In this document: positions 6,456 through 7,880 of the stretch, piece by piece
Numbering within the stretch: the stretch's first letter is position 1
Layout: the number at the start of each line of letters is the position of its first letter
Assembly: GCA_946479825.1 (NCBI GenBank)
Contig: CAMLHU010000098.1
Location: 1-7,880 of the forward strand
Reading direction: 5' to 3'
Length of the DNA: 7,880 nt
DNA from: an uncultured Gemmatimonadota bacterium
Lineage (GTDB): Bacteria > Gemmatimonadota > Gemmatimonadetes > Gemmatimonadales > GWC2-71-9
Program-made: the position numbers and the translations under genes
Notes under the pieces: model-generated
Seen by the model: the letters and a program-made list of their open reading frames with translations, nothing else
The model's database searches: none
Told to the model about the DNA's origin: nothing

Positions 6456-6484
6456 CGAGGGACCGGCCGGCGGCCGGTCCCTCG
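6456..6484. terminator. Perfect 13-bp hairpin between convergent genes, likely bidirectional terminator
   Basis: CGAGGGACCGGCC (6456-6468) and its exact reverse complement (6472-6484) flank a 3-nt GGC loop. It begins 5 nt after the stop of the barrel gene and ends 21 nt from the stop of the convergent mutase gene. No T-run follows on either strand, so termination would be of the U-less hairpin type or the structure may serve as a 3'-end stabiliser. Confidence 0.7.
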
Positions 6485-6505
6485 AATGACCGACGTTCGC
6501 CTCCC

Positions 6506-7880
6506 TCAGCCGTGATACTCGCCCCAGGCCTCCCGCAGCACGTCGCTGATCTCGCCCAGGGTGGCCCGGGCGCGCACCGCCTCGATGATCGGCGGCATCA
6601 GCGGCCCGTCCCCGGCGGCCGCCGTTCCGAGCGCCGCGAGTCGCGCGGTCACCGCGGCGCCGTCCCGCCCGGCCTTCGCCTCGCGAAGCCGCGCCACCTG
6701 CCGCGCCGCGAGGGCCGAATAGTCGGGCTGGTGCAGCACCGGCACCGGCGAGTCGTCGGTGAACTTGTTGACCCCGACCACCACCTGCTCGCCGCGCTCC
6801 TGGCGCTGCTGCTGCACCCAGGCGCTGTCGGCGATGGCCTGCTGGAAGAAGCCGCGCTCGATCGCGGCCGCCGCGCCCCCCAGCGCATCGACTTCCGCGA
6901 TCAGCGCCCGGGCCTCGCGCTCGATCCGGTCGGTGAGCGCCTCGACGTAGTAGCTCCCGCCCAGCGGGTCCACCACGCGGGTGACGCCGCTCTCGTGCGC
7001 CAGGACCTGCTGGGTGCGGAGCGCGAGGGTGGCCGCCTCGGCGGTCGGCAGCGCGAGCGCCTCGTCGTAGCCGTTGGTGTGGAGCGACTGGGTGCCGCCC
7101 AGCACCGCGGCGAGCGCCTGCACCGTCACCCGCGCCACGTTGTTGAGCGGCTGCTGGGCCTGGAGCGTCACGCCCCCGGTCTGGGTGTGGAAGCGGAGCC
7201 GGGCGGTCGCCTCGTCGGCCTCGAAGCGCTCGCGCACCAGCGCCGCCCAGAGCCGGCGGGCCGCGCGGAACTTGGCGACCTCCTCGAAGAGGTCGTTGTG
7301 CGCCGCGAAGAAGAAGCTGAGCCTGGGCCCGAAGCCCGCGAGCGGCACCCCCGCCTCGAGCCCCCGGCGGACGTACTCGAGCCCGTTGGCGAGCGTGAAC
7401 GCCACCTCCTGCGCCGCCGTGGCCCCCGCCTCGCGGATGTGGTACCCGCTGATCGAGATCGGGTTGAAGTTCATCCCTTCCGCCACCACGAACCGGAAGA
7501 TGTCGGTCGTGAGCCGGAGCGACGGACCCGGCGGATAGATGTACGTCCCCCGCGCGATGTACTCCTTGAGCACGTCGTTCTGCACCGTGCCGCCGAGCTT
7601 CTGGCGCGCGACCCCCTGCTCCTCGCCCACCACGACGTACATCGCGAGCAGGATCGCCGCGGTGGCGTTGATGGTCATCGAGGTGGTGACGGAGTCGAGC
7701 GGGATCCCGCGGAAGAGCAACGCCAGGTCGTCCACCGTGTCGATGGCGACGCCGACGCGCCCGACCTCCCCGCTCGCCATCGGGTGGTCGGAGTCGTACC
7801 CCATCTGGGTGGGCAGGTCGAACGCCGTGGAGAGCCCGGACTGCCCCGCCGCAAGGAGCTGGCGGAACCGGGTGTTGGTC
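6506..7880 (-). CDS. mcmA1: Methylmalonyl-CoA mutase, catalytic (large) subunit, B12-binding domain absent; N-terminus cut by window edge
   Basis: The enzyme interconverts (R)-methylmalonyl-CoA and succinyl-CoA by a radical mechanism using adenosylcobalamin, linking propionate and branched-chain/odd-chain breakdown to the TCA cycle. The 457 visible residues start at [19 protein letters not shown] and continue with [99 protein letters not shown] and [12 protein letters not shown], all typical of the mutase barrel. Arg at 7550-7552 and His at 7439-7441 align with Arg207 and His244 of the Propionibacterium enzyme; the Arg favours methylmalonyl-CoA over isobutyryl-CoA mutase, which has Gln there. 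The key Tyr89 equivalent lies beyond the edge. The protein ends at [17 protein letters not shown] with no DxHxxG cobalamin domain, so it is the split form with a separate B12-binding subunit. Full length is expected near 530-560 residues. The symbol follows split-enzyme naming. Confidence 0.95.
   Translation of the reverse strand, partial: TNTRFRQLLAAGQSGLSTAFDLPTQMGYDSDHPMASGEVGRVGVAIDTVDDLALLFRGIPLDSVTTSMTINATAAILLAMYVVVGEEQGVARQKLGGTVQNDVLKEYIARGTYIYPPGPSLRLTTDIFRFVVAEGMNFNPISISGYHIREAGATAAQEVAFTLANGLEYVRRGLEAGVPLAGFGPRLSFFFAAHNDLFEEVAKFRAARRLWAALVRERFEADEATARLRFHTQTGGVTLQAQQPLNNVARVTVQALAAVLGGTQSLHTNGYDEALALPTAEAATLALRTQQVLAHESGVTRVVDPLGGSYYVEALTDRIEREARALIAEVDALGGAAAAIERGFFQQAIADSAWVQQQRQERGEQVVVGVNKFTDDSPVPVLHQPDYSALAARQVARLREAKAGRDGAAVTARLAALGTAAAGDGPLMPPIIEAVRARATLGEISDVLREAWGEYHG

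Noticed and set aside
6506..7880. Isobutyryl-CoA mutase rather than methylmalonyl-CoA mutase
   Set aside because: The residue aligned with Arg207 is Arg (codon 7550-7552), whereas isobutyryl-CoA mutase has Gln. The second diagnostic residue is outside the window, so this is likely but not fully closed.
1..7880. CRISPR arrays, tRNA or rRNA genes, insertion sequences, integrases, toxin or defence genes
   Set aside because: Scanning both strands found no regularly spaced repeats, tRNA-like cloverleaf, transposase-like frame or terminal inverted repeats. The space is almost completely filled by recognised core genes.

Overview
The window is a very GC-rich (about 70% by eye), densely coded stretch of bacterial chromosome that reads as ordinary core-genome DNA. 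Codons end almost always in G or C, GTG starts are common, and a methylmalonyl-CoA mutase catalytic subunit without its own B12 domain sits next to a small outer-membrane barrel gene. Together these suggest a high-GC Gram-negative, with Gemmatimonadota as the best guess. That assignment rests on overall gene style, not on a marker gene. I see no mobile element, CRISPR array, tRNA or rRNA.

Positions 1-5565 hold a minus-strand run of six genes, read from right to left: an FmdB-type zinc-ribbon protein, argS (arginyl-tRNA synthetase), a PfkB-family kinase of unknown substrate, purM (AIR synthetase), ribD (riboflavin deaminase/reductase) and ribE (riboflavin synthase, cut by the left edge). Successive genes overlap by 4 nt (GTGA, GTGA, ATGA), then are separated by 19 nt, then overlap by 16 nt. 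This strongly implies one polycistronic mRNA with translational coupling. A sigma70-like promoter (TTGAAA, 17 nt, TAACTT) and a good Shine-Dalgarno sequence lie just upstream of the first gene. The operon joins translation (ArgS), de novo purine synthesis (PurM) and riboflavin synthesis (RibD, RibE). Purines lead to GTP, the precursor of riboflavin, so the last three identified enzymes lie on connected metabolism.

Positions 5566-5730 form a divergent intergenic region: an AT-richer promoter part beside the zinc-ribbon gene, then a GC-rich part with several nested inverted repeats leading to the plus-strand gene. Positions 5731-6450 encode a secreted protein of 239 residues, probably an outer-membrane beta-barrel. 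A perfect 13-bp hairpin at 6456-6484 separates it from the convergent gene.

Positions 6506-7880 hold the C-terminal 457 residues of a methylmalonyl-CoA mutase catalytic subunit on the minus strand, with its start beyond the right edge. Its B12-binding partner must be encoded elsewhere.

I found no convincing new biological system. The points most worth a second look are the operon with its uncharacterised kinase, the altered zinc knuckle of the FmdB-type protein, and the structured divergent intergenic region.
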